From Roseburia inulinivorans DSM 16841 (GTDB lineage: Bacteria; Bacillota; Clostridia; Lachnospirales; Lachnospiraceae), in the NCBI RefSeq assembly GCF_000174195.1, contig NZ_ACFY01000104.1:1-64000 (forward strand): a DNA stretch of 64,000 nucleotides, written 5' to 3'. Below the pieces are notes generated by a model, which was not told where the DNA came from, searched no databases, and was given only the letters and a program-made list of their open reading frames with translations. Position 1 is the first letter of the stretch. Every line of letters begins with the position of its first letter. The translations under genes were made by a program, and so were the position numbers. Of this stretch, positions 1 through 8,521 are shown piece by piece.

Positions 1-86
1 ATGTGTAGCTCAACATAAATGATTGACTTTGCCAAAAAAATTCCTCCAACTTCTGTAATGCTTACTTCTTCTCTAAATAAGAAGTT

Positions 87-1448
87 TTATAATTCATTCA
101 TATCGACCAGAATATATCTGGTATCCTCTTCTGCAAGCTGCCTGATCTCTTCTGAAAAACCTTTTGCCGAAAACAGAAAGAAATACTTTGCATCAATTTT
201 TGCCTGCTTCATACTCTTTAACAATTCTTCTTTCATCTCCATGGTAAATTCCGGCTGATTCCAGTTACAGTATCCGACAATATTCTCCCGCACAGAGTTC
301 TGTGCAATAATGTCGATATTTCCTTCTTTTCCAATCCATGTTCCCATCTTACTGATCTTCATCGGAAGTTTTCCAATCAGATTCAAAAGTCCTACATATT
401 CCATGCATACTTCCTTGAAATAGCGTTCCAGATATTCGTCGATTCCCGATGTGATATACGCATCGTAGAACTGTTCCGGACTCATCATATAAAGTTCGGA
501 AAGATGTGGATACACAAAACGGAACCAGAAATTCACATAATTATCCTTAATACGATAGACACCTTTTTTCGTGTTTTCCCATCCACCTGTCTCAAAAGAG
601 GTCTCCTTTTCCACAATATGGAAGGTTCCGAGATTCTTCATGTACACACTGATTTTTGCACGCGAATAGCCGGTTTTTAAATGAAGTTCATTTAACTTAT
701 CATAACCGCTTGCAATATAATAAAGAATCGTCTCATACACAGACAGTTCCCGCAGTTCTGCCGCGATCAGCTGCTCTGCCGCCCGGTGCATATAACCATT
801 CCGATTTAAAATATTTCTGCATATATTGGTTTTCAGATCCACGCGCTGATCCCAGTGGTTGATATAGCCTGCAACGCCGCCGATAACACCGTAAGTTCTG
901 ATACAGTCACTGACCTGATACTGTGGAAATGCACGTACCACCTCTAAGAAATTCAAAGGATTAATCTTAATCTTTCCATCGATTCTTTCGCTCTGCTCAC
1001 CGAGTGTTGCAGGCATCTCCTGTTCCACCCATGCAACCGAAGAACTGCACAAAAGGATCAACACCGGTCCCGGATAAAGACGTTTCATTCTTAATTTTTC
1101 AATGCTCTCCATAAAAGAGGCATCTTTTTTTGCGATCAATTGAAATTCATCAATCACAACCACAAGTTTTGACGCATCTCCACTTTTGATCCGGTTAAAA
1201 AATTCGTCATAGCTGTGCTTTGTAATATTCGCCGAAAACTTCTGCCGGATTTCTGCCTCCATCTGATTTCTCTGTTCCTGTTCCGATGCCTGTCTGCTGC
1301 GATAATAAAAGTACTTCTTATTTGAAAGAAACGCCTTCAATAACTGTTCTTTCTCAGAATCTGTCCGTCCATACAACACATAGAGCTGATTTCCACTCTT
1401 CTCATAAATTGTCTCAAGCTCTTTTAAAATGGATGTCTTCGCTACCAT
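87..1448 (-). CDS. AAA-family ATPase with DUF234-like C-terminal domain, degenerate active sites
   Basis: This 453-residue protein has the layout of the archaeal-type ATPase/DUF234 family: an N-terminal P-loop domain (about residues 1-220), a winged-helix segment (about 230-290) and a C-terminal nuclease-like region. The Walker B motif is clear (VVVIDEF), but the usual GRRRVGKT P-loop reads GRTDSEKEQ, so the GKT/S is missing. In the C-terminal domain the usual E-I-D...C-K-W pattern reads N-I-D...C-N-W, so the catalytic lysine is also absent. The start is supported by a GGAGG site just upstream. It stands alone, behind the terminator of asd. ATP binding and cleavage are doubtful, and the cell role of this family is unclear even for intact members. 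Confidence 0.75.
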   Translation of the reverse strand: MVAKTSILKELETIYEKSGNQLYVLYGRTDSEKEQLLKAFLSNKKYFYYRSRQASEQEQRNQMEAEIRQKFSANITKHSYDEFFNRIKSGDASKLVVVIDEFQLIAKKDASFMESIEKLRMKRLYPGPVLILLCSSSVAWVEQEMPATLGEQSERIDGKIKINPLNFLEVVRAFPQYQVSDCIRTYGVIGGVAGYINHWDQRVDLKTNICRNILNRNGYMHRAAEQLIAAELRELSVYETILYYIASGYDKLNELHLKTGYSRAKISVYMKNLGTFHIVEKETSFETGGWENTKKGVYRIKDNYVNFWFRFVYPHLSELYMMSPEQFYDAYITSGIDEYLERYFKEVCMEYVGLLNLIGKLPMKISKMGTWIGKEGNIDIIAQNSVRENIVGYCNWNQPEFTMEMKEELLKSMKQAKIDAKYFFLFSAKGFSEEIRQLAEEDTRYILVDMNEL

Positions 1449-1557
1449 AAGAAACCTCCCATTTCTATCTGTTTGTTCGTTACCCTCAATATAGTAAAAA
1501 TTATATCATTTTTTAACTTTTACGACAACCCGGTTCTTGCCATATAAAAAGATACAT

Positions 1558-1600
1558 AAGAAATGACCGGAACAGCATTTTACTGTTCCGGTCATTTCTT
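1558..1600 (-). terminator. Rho-independent terminator of asd
   Basis: A perfect 18-bp inverted repeat (1558-1575 with 1583-1600) encloses a 7-base loop. It lies 54 bases past the asd stop and upstream of the ATPase gene. On the minus strand it is followed by an AT-rich tract. Confidence 0.85.
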
Positions 1601-1653
1601 TACAGTCCACACATCTGTGATACGGACTTTTTAAATCGCTATGATGTTCTTTC

Positions 1654-2745
1654 TTATTTCTTTGTGATGTAACCCTGTGCTTTTAACAGCTCTGCGCAGA
1701 GCACTGCACCACCTGCTGCACCTCTGACGGTATTGTGGGATAAACCGACAAACTTCCAGTCATAAACGGTGTCCTCTCTCAGACGTCCGACAGAGATTCC
1801 CATACCGTTCTCGAAGTTGACATCCAAGGAAATCTGTGGTCTGTTGTCCTCCTCTAAATACTGGATGAACTGCTTTGGAGCACTTGGAAGATTTAATTCC
1901 TGTGGAACTCCACTGTAGTTTCTCAATGCTTCGATCAACTGTTCTTTGGTTGGTTTCTTTTTGAATTTTACAAATACGGCTGCGGTATGTCCATTTAATA
2001 CCGGAACACGGATACACTGGCATGTGATAACCGGAGATGCTGCAGGAACAATCTCTTTCTTCTCATCATCAATGTGTCCCCAGATCCGAAGCGGCTCTTT
2101 CTCGGATTTTTCTTCCTCACCACCGATGTATGGAATGATATTTCCAACCATTTCCGGCCAGTCTTTGAACGTTTTTCCTGCTCCGGAAATTGCCTGATAA
2201 GTAGTTGCCACTACTTCGTATGGCTCAAACTCTTTCCATGCGGTGAGAACAGGTGCATAAGACTGGATGGAGCAGTTTGGTTTTACAGCAACGAAACCGC
2301 GCTTTGTGCCAAGTCTTTCTCTCTGATATCTGATCACTTCCATATGTTCCGGATTGATCTCCGGTACGACCATCGGCACATCCGGTGTCCATCTGTGTGC
2401 ACTGTTGTTGGATACAACCGGTGTCTCTGTCTTAGCGTATTCTTCCTCGATCTTTTTGATCTCTTCTTTTGTCATGTCCACTGCGGAGAAAACAAAATCT
2501 ACTTCTGCAGCAACTTTTTCTACTTCGTTGACATTCATGACAACGATCTTTTTTACTGCTTCCGGCATTGGAGTATCCATTTTCCAACGATCACCAACTG
2601 CCTCTTCATATGTCTTACCGGCACTTCTTGGGCTGGCTGCAATCGTTGTCACCTCAAACCATGGATGATTCTCCAACAGAGAGATAAATCTCTGTCCTAC
2701 CATACCTGTTCCACCAAGAATACCTACTTTTAACTTCTCACTCAT
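1654..2745 (-). CDS. asd: Aspartate-semialdehyde dehydrogenase
   Basis: The enzyme reduces aspartyl phosphate with NADPH to aspartate semialdehyde, the branch point to lysine/diaminopimelate, threonine and methionine. The 363-residue protein has the N-terminal Rossmann motif GGTGMVGQ (residues 11-18) and the catalytic cysteine in KPNCSIQ (Cys158). Sequence style and length match the archaeal/fungal-type branch of the family rather than the E. coli type, which is common in Clostridia. The window also carries metA, another gene of the aspartate family, about 36 kb away. It appears monocistronic, with a strong terminator downstream. No lysine riboswitch is visible in the short 5' region. Confidence 0.95.
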   Translation of the reverse strand: MSEKLKVGILGGTGMVGQRFISLLENHPWFEVTTIAASPRSAGKTYEEAVGDRWKMDTPMPEAVKKIVVMNVNEVEKVAAEVDFVFSAVDMTKEEIKKIEEEYAKTETPVVSNNSAHRWTPDVPMVVPEINPEHMEVIRYQRERLGTKRGFVAVKPNCSIQSYAPVLTAWKEFEPYEVVATTYQAISGAGKTFKDWPEMVGNIIPYIGGEEEKSEKEPLRIWGHIDDEKKEIVPAASPVITCQCIRVPVLNGHTAAVFVKFKKKPTKEQLIEALRNYSGVPQELNLPSAPKQFIQYLEEDNRPQISLDVNFENGMGISVGRLREDTVYDWKFVGLSHNTVRGAAGGAVLCAELLKAQGYITKK

Positions 2746-2907
2746 TGCCTAATCTCCTCGTCTTTCCCTGTTCGTTCGAAGAACCGTCCCCTGTTACCCT
2801 GGCTCTTTTCATTCATGACAATCGAATATCCGCGGATCGTACGTCCTATTGTTTGTCCGTCTATCGCGAACAGATGTCGTTATAGTGAATATATTATGCT
2901 ATTTTTC

Positions 2908-4389
2908 TCAAAAAAGCAATGGTCTATTTTGTAAAAAAATGTCATCTTTCCGGGTATTCTTTGTGCATTTTTTACAATAACGTTTTACCGTGTTAAAGTT
3001 TCCTTTTTTCCAATCCTCTGCAAGATATGCCTTTTCTGCCTCGATCACTTTCTCCATGGCTGCCTTTCCCGGCGCCCCGATCGTCAATCGGTTATTCACG
3101 CATGTCTCCATGGAAATCTCTTCATATATATCTTCCTCAAATACCGGACAGATAGCCTTTAACTCGTCTAAACTCATATCGTCGATCGCAATTCCGCGTT
3201 CAATACAGTAGAGAACGATTTTTCCGATAATGCCGTGCGCATCACGGAATGGAACACCATGTTTTACCAGATAATCTGCTGCATCGGTTGCATTGGTAAA
3301 TCCGTTGTTTGCGGACAGACGCATTTTACCCTTATTAAACTTCATGGTTGCGAGCATTCCGGTAAATAATGCAATACATCCTTTGACGGTATCCATGGCA
3401 TCAAAAGACAGTTCTTTGTCCTCCTGCATGTCCTTGTTGTAGGCAAGCGGGATTCCCTTCATCGTGGTAAGTAATGACATTAAAGCGCCATAAACACGTC
3501 CGGTCTTGCCGCGCACAAGCTCTGCGATATCCGGGTTCTTCTTCTGAGGCATAATACTGCTTCCGGTACTGTAAGCATCATCAATCTCGACAAACTGATA
3601 TTCATTGGAGTTCCAGATAATGATCTCCTCGGAAAATCTGCTCAAATGCATCATGATGGTTGCACACGCGGACAAAAACTCGATCAGGTAATCACGGTCA
3701 GACACACCATCCATACTGTTTAATGTCGGTCCATAAAAGCCTAACAGTTCTGCAGTATATTCACGGTCCAAAGGATAGGTTGTTCCTGCTAATGCACCGG
3801 AACCGAGCGGACAGTAATTCATTCTCTCATAAATATCGTGCAGTCTCAGACGATCGCGTTTAAACATCTCAAAATATGCTCCCATATGGTGCGCCAGTGT
3901 GATCGGCTGAGCCTTCTGCAGATGGGTAAATCCCGGCATGATCGTCTCGGTATTTGCCTCCATGATCTTAAGGATTGTCTCTAATAATTCTTTTAAAAGA
4001 TCATCCGTATGTAACAGTTCGTCTCTTGTATACAATCTCATATCAAGTGCAACCTGATCGTTACGGCTTCTTCCGGTATGCAGTTTCTTTCCGGTATCTC
4101 CGAGACGGTCAATCAGATTTGCCTCCACAAAACTGTGGATATCCTCGTATTCTGAAGTGATTTCAAGCTTGCCGCTCTCCACTTCATCGCGTATCTCTTT
4201 TAATGTGCGGACAATATCGTCTCTCTCCTGCTCTGTCAGAATGCCCTGTTTTGCGAGCATTGTCACATGCGCAATACTGCCTTCAATATCCTGCTTATAA
4301 AACTTCCGATCAAATGTAATGGACGCATTAAAATTATAAACAAGCTGATCTGTCTCCTTCGTAAAACGTCCTCCCCATAACTGTGCCAT
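2908..4389 (-). CDS. argH: Argininosuccinate lyase
   Basis: The enzyme cleaves argininosuccinate to arginine and fumarate in the last step of arginine synthesis. The family signature GSSIMPQKKNPD is present near residue 280, along with the TGRSRNDQVA substrate-binding stretch near residue 105. At 493 residues it is about 30 longer than usual; the surplus is a basic, cysteine-containing C-terminal tail after the normal end near AEKAYLAEDW. The start MAQLWGGRF is the canonical one and has a GGAGG site. argG is not adjacent, although argR lies 16 kb away. The upstream neighbour is queH, 27 bases away, so the genes may be cotranscribed. Confidence 0.95.
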   Translation of the reverse strand: MAQLWGGRFTKETDQLVYNFNASITFDRKFYKQDIEGSIAHVTMLAKQGILTEQERDDIVRTLKEIRDEVESGKLEITSEYEDIHSFVEANLIDRLGDTGKKLHTGRSRNDQVALDMRLYTRDELLHTDDLLKELLETILKIMEANTETIMPGFTHLQKAQPITLAHHMGAYFEMFKRDRLRLHDIYERMNYCPLGSGALAGTTYPLDREYTAELLGFYGPTLNSMDGVSDRDYLIEFLSACATIMMHLSRFSEEIIIWNSNEYQFVEIDDAYSTGSSIMPQKKNPDIAELVRGKTGRVYGALMSLLTTMKGIPLAYNKDMQEDKELSFDAMDTVKGCIALFTGMLATMKFNKGKMRLSANNGFTNATDAADYLVKHGVPFRDAHGIIGKIVLYCIERGIAIDDMSLDELKAICPVFEEDIYEEISMETCVNNRLTIGAPGKAAMEKVIEAEKAYLAEDWKKGNFNTVKRYCKKCTKNTRKDDIFLQNRPLLF

Positions 4390-4416
4390 GGTGTTTTCCT
4401 CCTTTATATAGTCCTC

Positions 4417-5058
4417 TTATTGATTCTTCAGGGCAATTTCCCTGTCTCTCTGATTTTTTGAAAAAACACATCCGCAATAATACTGCCGGTACATGCCATA
4501 CTGCTCGGATAATTCCACAGAACGCTTGTATCCATTCTTCTTCTTAAAATCAGAATTTAAATATGCAATGCCGTATTCTTCCGCCAGGGCATCTCCTATC
4601 TCATTGAGCTTTTCTGCATTTTTTAACGGACTGATGGATAAAGTCGTCGTAAAATAATCCATCTGCATTTTTTTTGCAAGCTCTGCCGCCTCCCGCAGTC
4701 TTAATTCATAACACAGGAAACAGCGTTCACCGCCCTCCGGGCAGTCCTCAAGTCCTTTTGCCATCTCATAAAAACGCTCTTTCTCATATGCACCCTCCAC
4801 AAAGTGGATCGGATATTTCACCGGAAGTTTTTCAATAAACTTCTGCTGCTCTGCCACCCGCTTACGATACTCCTCCTCCGGATAAATATTCGGATTATAA
4901 TAAAAAACAGTAATTTTAAAATAATTTGAAAGATATTCCAGGCAATAGGAACTGCACGGTGCACAGCAACTGTGTAAAAGCAGCGTCGGCACACGGTTTT
5001 CGCGCTCGTTTTTTTCAATGGTCTGTTCTAATATTTTTTGATAGTTTACTTTGTTCAT
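4417..5058 (-). CDS. queH: Epoxyqueuosine reductase, QueH type
   Basis: QueH carries out the last step of queuosine tRNA modification, reducing epoxyqueuosine; it is the non-cobalamin substitute for QueG. The protein shows the family's paired cysteines early (SCCAPC) and late (CFLC and YYCGC) that bind Fe-S and metal, and the YNPNIYPEEEY stretch. I take the start at MNKVNYQ (5058), which gives 213 residues. The longer reading from 5115 would overlap the upstream glycosyltransferase by 46 bases and adds no family sequence. It sits between the glycosyltransferase and argH on the same strand and is probably transcribed with them. Function is assigned from motifs only. Confidence 0.88.
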   Translation of the reverse strand: MNKVNYQKILEQTIEKNERENRVPTLLLHSCCAPCSSYCLEYLSNYFKITVFYYNPNIYPEEEYRKRVAEQQKFIEKLPVKYPIHFVEGAYEKERFYEMAKGLEDCPEGGERCFLCYELRLREAAELAKKMQMDYFTTTLSISPLKNAEKLNEIGDALAEEYGIAYLNSDFKKKNGYKRSVELSEQYGMYRQYYCGCVFSKNQRDREIALKNQ

Positions 5059-5069
5059 ATTAGCGAATT

Positions 5070-6239
5070 TCACCTTAAAGTGCAAGCCAAAAGCTGTTTT
5101 GCCTTCTCCTCCCATGTATATTTTTGTTTAAATTCCACGTAAGCATTGTTCTGGATATCTCTGCACAGCGCATGGTTTGTAAGAAGTTCCGCCGCATAAT
5201 CCGACAAAGTCCTGATGTCCTTCAGTGAATACATGCAAACCTGCTCCCCGTCTTTTAAAATCCGTTTCAGATACGGATTCTGATCTGTCAGAACAGTGCA
5301 ATGATTCGCCATACCTGCAAAAATGCGGTCATGTGCCCCATGATTAAAAAATGGCGACACATTTAACAGCACATCCGCATGGGCGATTTTCTCAAATGAC
5401 AGTCCAAACACCACCGCTTTTTCTCTCGTCACATAAGCTTCGTTGCAGCTTTCATACTTTTCCCAGCCCTCGCCGACTAAGCGCACCGGTATTTTTGCTC
5501 TCACAAGTTCATCCACCGCCGCCTTGCGGAAATAATCGCGGATAAATGCATCCACCGGATACATTGCATTCATAAAAAGTGAAAACTTATCATCCGGCAA
5601 TTTCTCGCCGTGCGCCTTTAAAAGCTGCCGGAATGCCTCCTCCATCGGAAGAATCGGGTCTTCGATGCGCATTTCGATCAGCTCTTTCATATAGGACCGC
5701 AGCGGTTCCGGGGACAGATCGACCATCTCGTAAATTTTGTCCGGTCTGTCATACGTTCCCATGAAAAGAACGGTGTCTGTCTCCGTCTTTTTGCCTCCTG
5801 TCACTGCCTCCGTAGCCCCAAGCGGCATGGTAAGTGTTTTCTTTACTCTCGGATAGTATCGTTTTACATATGCCTCCTGCGCCTCATCCAGAAAAATTCC
5901 ATTCAGATTTTTCAGGTCAGCATTCAGACAGTTATAATGAAATAACGGATGATCTAAAATATAATCAAAGAATGGGCCATCCAGTTTATCAAGCACCGGT
6001 GTTCCGTCCTCCTCCACCATCCTTGTGATCGTGGAATTAAAATCTAAAAGCAGACGGTATTTCTGCCCGTAAAGCGGTTGAAACACCGCATCCAGATCAT
6101 CGTGTTCATCAAATTCACACACCTGCACATCAAAACCAAGATTCTCAAAGGCATCTGCCATCTGGTTTGCAAAAAAACTGCTCGACTGATAACAGATCTC
6201 TCTCGAACTAAATACAATGATTTTTTCTTTTTCCGACAT
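5070..6239 (-). CDS. CgeB-like glycosyltransferase
   Basis: The C-terminal half carries a GT-B style nucleotide-sugar domain of the CgeB/'glycosyl transferases group 1' kind, recognisable by NVSPFFNHGAHDRIFAGMA and the ADVLLN strand before it. The N-terminal half resembles the DUF3880-type domain often paired with it. I start at MSEKEKI (6239), which has AAAGGA upstream; the longer reading from 6290 has no good ribosome site. No membrane segment is seen, so it is probably cytoplasmic. Family members decorate spores or cell-surface glycans, but the acceptor here cannot be read from sequence. It is followed 11 bases later by queH. Confidence 0.7.
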   Translation of the reverse strand: MSEKEKIIVFSSREICYQSSSFFANQMADAFENLGFDVQVCEFDEHDDLDAVFQPLYGQKYRLLLDFNSTITRMVEEDGTPVLDKLDGPFFDYILDHPLFHYNCLNADLKNLNGIFLDEAQEAYVKRYYPRVKKTLTMPLGATEAVTGGKKTETDTVLFMGTYDRPDKIYEMVDLSPEPLRSYMKELIEMRIEDPILPMEEAFRQLLKAHGEKLPDDKFSLFMNAMYPVDAFIRDYFRKAAVDELVRAKIPVRLVGEGWEKYESCNEAYVTREKAVVFGLSFEKIAHADVLLNVSPFFNHGAHDRIFAGMANHCTVLTDQNPYLKRILKDGEQVCMYSLKDIRTLSDYAAELLTNHALCRDIQNNAYVEFKQKYTWEEKAKQLLACTLR

Positions 6240-6311
6240 AACATTGATTCCTTTTTCAGAAAAAGACTGCCGCCGGGAAATCGCTTCCACTGTGCAGCAG
6301 CCTTCTGTTTT

Positions 6312-6719
6312 CTACTCTCTGATAAATTTTAAAGATAAAATTCCAACTACATAAACCAGTGCGCATAACACCATAAAAACCAGTTTTCCGCAAATCGCAC
6401 CAGCTATGATCTGTACCAGCACAACCAGACCATGCAGCCAGATTGGAACATCGTGCAGACAAACCGCGATTCCTGCCTCTAACACAATGATGAGACACAC
6501 CGGAACCACCGGAATCCTAAGTGCAAGAATGCTCACCAGAATTGCTGCAAGAGCAACTACGATCACTCCAAAAAGGAGCAGATACTGTTTATTATCCTCA
6601 TAAAAAGCAAGTACCGGATTCTGCTGTCTGTGTCTGAACTTCTTCTTGGACTTCTTCGCATTCGTGCGCTTGAAATCCTCCACTACAACATTCTCCTGCT
6701 TATTCTCATTCTCTGCCAT
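6312..6719 (-). CDS. Small integral membrane protein of unknown function
   Basis: This 135-residue protein has a charged, lysine-rich cytoplasmic N-terminus (about residues 1-45) and then four hydrophobic segments (about 47-67, 69-88, 92-112 and 114-132). I recognise no catalytic motif or named family. It is the first gene of the minus-strand group that continues with the CgeB-like glycosyltransferase, 72 bases downstream, and it diverges from the SGNH hydrolase. It might be a membrane partner of the glycosyltransferase, but that is only context. Confidence 0.6.
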   Translation of the reverse strand: MAENENKQENVVVEDFKRTNAKKSKKKFRHRQQNPVLAFYEDNKQYLLLFGVIVVALAAILVSILALRIPVVPVCLIIVLEAGIAVCLHDVPIWLHGLVVLVQIIAGAICGKLVFMVLCALVYVVGILSLKFIRE

Positions 6720-6854
6720 TTAAAAATCCTCCAAAAATATTGCTAAATATAAACGTGACCTCATTATATCAATTCCATTTCAAAAGAACAAGTAATTGTG
6801 GAAATATTCTTTTTTTTCCTATATAATGAGGCAGAAAATAAGAAAGGCATGGTT

Positions 6855-8036
6855 ATGAATATGAACAATAAAAACTGGGTTTCCGTGTGGGGAAATGCCG
6901 TATCCATCGCAGAACACCACCCGGAAGCTTACGCAAAATACATTACATTACGTTATCCTGTATACATTCCATTTGACGGAGACACTCTCCGCTTTACATT
7001 TGATAATTACTGCGGAAGCGAGGCCGTTACTGTCACAAGAGCCACTGTTTCTGCAGCCACTTCCCCTGTTTATGAAAAAATGCCGCTCGCCTGTCCATGC
7101 AAAAAGGAAACGATCTGCGACATCACTTTTTCAAAAAACGAGTCCGTGACCATGGAAGCTCATCAGACCGCAGTCAGCGACCCGGTTTCATTTCCGGTCA
7201 AAAAGGGAATGACACTCACCGTAAGTCTTTATTTTGCTGATTTTACCTTAATGCAGTCCGCTGTTCTTGTGACTGGACCACTTTCCAAAGGATTTTTCTC
7301 CCTCGGCGACCAGACACACGCCGATGCCCTTCCAATGGACACGACCAAGACCACAAACTGGTTTTATTTTTTAAGCAATATCGAACTGATGACCGCTGAG
7401 GAAAACCATACAGTCATCTGCTATGGTGACTCCATCACCGCCGGTGCATGGCCGGACTACCTCACACTTCTGGCAAGGCAAAACCCGGACAACCACACGG
7501 CATTTATCAGACGTGCGACCAGCGGTTCCCGTGTACTGCGCCAGTATGAGTGCATTACCTATGATTCCTATGGGTTAAAGGGGACAAATCGCTTTCCACA
7601 TGAGATTCCGACTACCGGGGCTGATACCGTGATCATCCAGCAGGGAATTAACGACATTATCCATCCGATCGGCATTGAAACAAATCCGTTCCGCCCGATG
7701 AGTGACCTGCCGACTGCAAAGGAACTGATTGACGGTTACCGCTATTACATAGAGGAAGCGAAGAAATTACATTTAAAAGTCTACATGGGCACTCTGCTGC
7801 CGATCTTTGGCTGGCGCACTTACGCAACCTTCCGCGATGATCTGCGCAATGAGTTGAATGCGTGGATCCGTTCTGCGAAAGAAATCGACGGATGTATCGA
7901 CTTTGATCTGGCACTGCGCGGAAGCGAGAATCCATCCGCATTCCGGGAAGGCTTCGACAGCGGCGATCACCTGCACCCAAGCAGCAAAGCCTATCAGGCG
8001 ATGGCAGAATGTGCATATGAGGTTTTACGGAAGTAA
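6855..8036 (+). CDS. SGNH/GDSL-family hydrolase
   Basis: The N-terminal ~170 residues form a beta-rich accessory region. The C-terminal domain has the SGNH blocks: nucleophile serine in YGDSITAG, asparagine in GINDI, and the D-x-x-H pair in SGDHLHP. The closest described type is the Lachnospiraceae 'SGNH/GDSL hydrolase' with an N-terminal jelly-roll, usually a carbohydrate or lipid esterase. No signal peptide is seen, so it should act in the cytoplasm. I choose ATG 6855, which follows AGAAAGG at good spacing; ATGs at 6849 and 6861 are alternatives. A hairpin terminator follows the stop. The substrate is unknown. Confidence 0.82.
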   Translation: MNMNNKNWVSVWGNAVSIAEHHPEAYAKYITLRYPVYIPFDGDTLRFTFDNYCGSEAVTVTRATVSAATSPVYEKMPLACPCKKETICDITFSKNESVTMEAHQTAVSDPVSFPVKKGMTLTVSLYFADFTLMQSAVLVTGPLSKGFFSLGDQTHADALPMDTTKTTNWFYFLSNIELMTAEENHTVICYGDSITAGAWPDYLTLLARQNPDNHTAFIRRATSGSRVLRQYECITYDSYGLKGTNRFPHEIPTTGADTVIIQQGINDIIHPIGIETNPFRPMSDLPTAKELIDGYRYYIEEAKKLHLKVYMGTLLPIFGWRTYATFRDDLRNELNAWIRSAKEIDGCIDFDLALRGSENPSAFREGFDSGDHLHPSSKAYQAMAECAYEVLRK

Positions 8037-8070
8037 ATGCGTGGAATATCTCATTGTATGTTATAGGAAA

Positions 8071-8098
8071 AGGGACGACCATCTTACAAGTCGTCCCT
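8071..8098 (+). terminator. Terminator of the SGNH hydrolase gene
   Basis: A 9-bp perfect inverted repeat (8071-8079 with 8090-8098) is followed by a T/C-rich tail, 35 bases after the stop codon. Confidence 0.75.
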
Positions 8099-8117
8099 CT
8101 TCTACTTAAAATTAAGA

Positions 8118-8146
8118 TTGCGAAACTTGTCGCACATTGTTATAAT
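8118..8146 (+). promoter_or_regulatory. Sigma-A promoter of the type I toxin mRNA
   Basis: TTGCGA (8118-8123), a 17-base spacer and TATAAT (8141-8146) form a strong vegetative promoter. Transcription should begin near 8153, giving a leader of about 80 bases before the toxin ATG. Confidence 0.75.
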
Positions 8147-8179
8147 ATCGACAGGGAAACCAAAGAGCCGGGCGGCTTA

Positions 8180-8226
8180 CCCTCCTACTTCGGAGGGGTC
8201 AACCCTCCAGACGCAAGAAAGGAGGG
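8180..8226 (+). promoter_or_regulatory. Structured toxin leader with anti-Shine-Dalgarno copies
   Basis: The leader contains CCCTCC twice (8180-8185 and 8203-8208). The first can pair with GGAGGG at 8192-8197. Either can pair with the ribosome site AAAGGAGGG at 8218-8226, which precedes the toxin ATG by 8 bases. Leaders that hide the ribosome site are typical of type I toxin mRNAs. Confidence 0.6.
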
Positions 8227-8234
8227 CGTTGCCA

Positions 8235-8330
8235 ATGTATATTACATACTCTGATTTGATTCAGACAGGAATATTCATTTGCGCCCTTGTGAGTCTGTGC
8301 TATAAGATTTTCAAGGACAAAAGAAAATAG
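8235..8330 (+). CDS. Holin-like type I toxin, 31 residues
   Basis: The peptide begins MYITYSDLIQTG, continues with one hydrophobic segment (about residues 10-24) and ends in a basic tail, KIFKDKRK. Size, single membrane span and charged C-terminus match the small 'putative holin-like toxin' peptides (TxpA/Hol-Tox kind) of Firmicutes. A very strong ribosome site precedes it and a sigma-A promoter lies 90 bases upstream. A convergent transcription unit overlaps its 3' end, as in txpA/ratA and bsrG/SR4. The expected action is depolarising or disturbing the cell's own membrane when the antisense RNA is lost. Family membership is by resemblance, not by search. Confidence 0.75.
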   Translation: MYITYSDLIQTGIFICALVSLCYKIFKDKRK

Positions 8331-8421
8331 CCGCCACTATTCCCAGTAGTGACGGCTGACCTCATATAAAGGTTAGTAACTCATTGCTTAGAGGGTAGCC
8401 GCTCCTTTGGCTTCCCTTTCT
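8320..8421 (-). ncRNA. Predicted antisense antitoxin RNA
   Basis: A minus-strand promoter (-35 TTGTAA at 8456-8451, 17-base spacer, -10 TATATT at 8433-8428) would start an RNA near 8421. A minus-strand hairpin at 8330-8356, with a U-rich tail at about 8320-8329, would end it. The RNA of about 100 bases would be complementary to the last codons and the whole 3' region of the toxin mRNA. The hairpin has a C-A mismatch on the plus strand that becomes a G-U pair on the minus strand, so it serves the minus-strand RNA better. The transcript itself is inferred. Confidence 0.65.
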
Positions 8422-8425
8422 GTTT
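8393..8425 (+). terminator. Terminator of the toxin mRNA
   Basis: GGGTAGCC and GGCTTCCC pair with one mismatch around a short loop and are followed by a T-rich tract ending near 8426. This sets the toxin mRNA 3' end within the antisense transcription unit. Confidence 0.6.
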
Positions 8426-8521
8426 TCAATATAACACATCAAAAAACTTTTTACAACATCAAAATTCTTTGCCCGTTTTGCAATCTCCAAAAGAGAGTTT
8501 CAAATCGCAGTTCAAATTCAT

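Noticed and set aside
2074..2733. A 219-residue plus-strand open frame opposite asd
   Set aside because: It lies wholly inside asd on the other strand, has no ribosome site and has Cys/Phe-rich nonsense composition.
2746..2907. Possible lysine riboswitch or ArgR box before asd
   Set aside because: The gap is only 162 bases and lacks the riboswitch helices. The best ARG-like match (near 2885) has only one good half-site.
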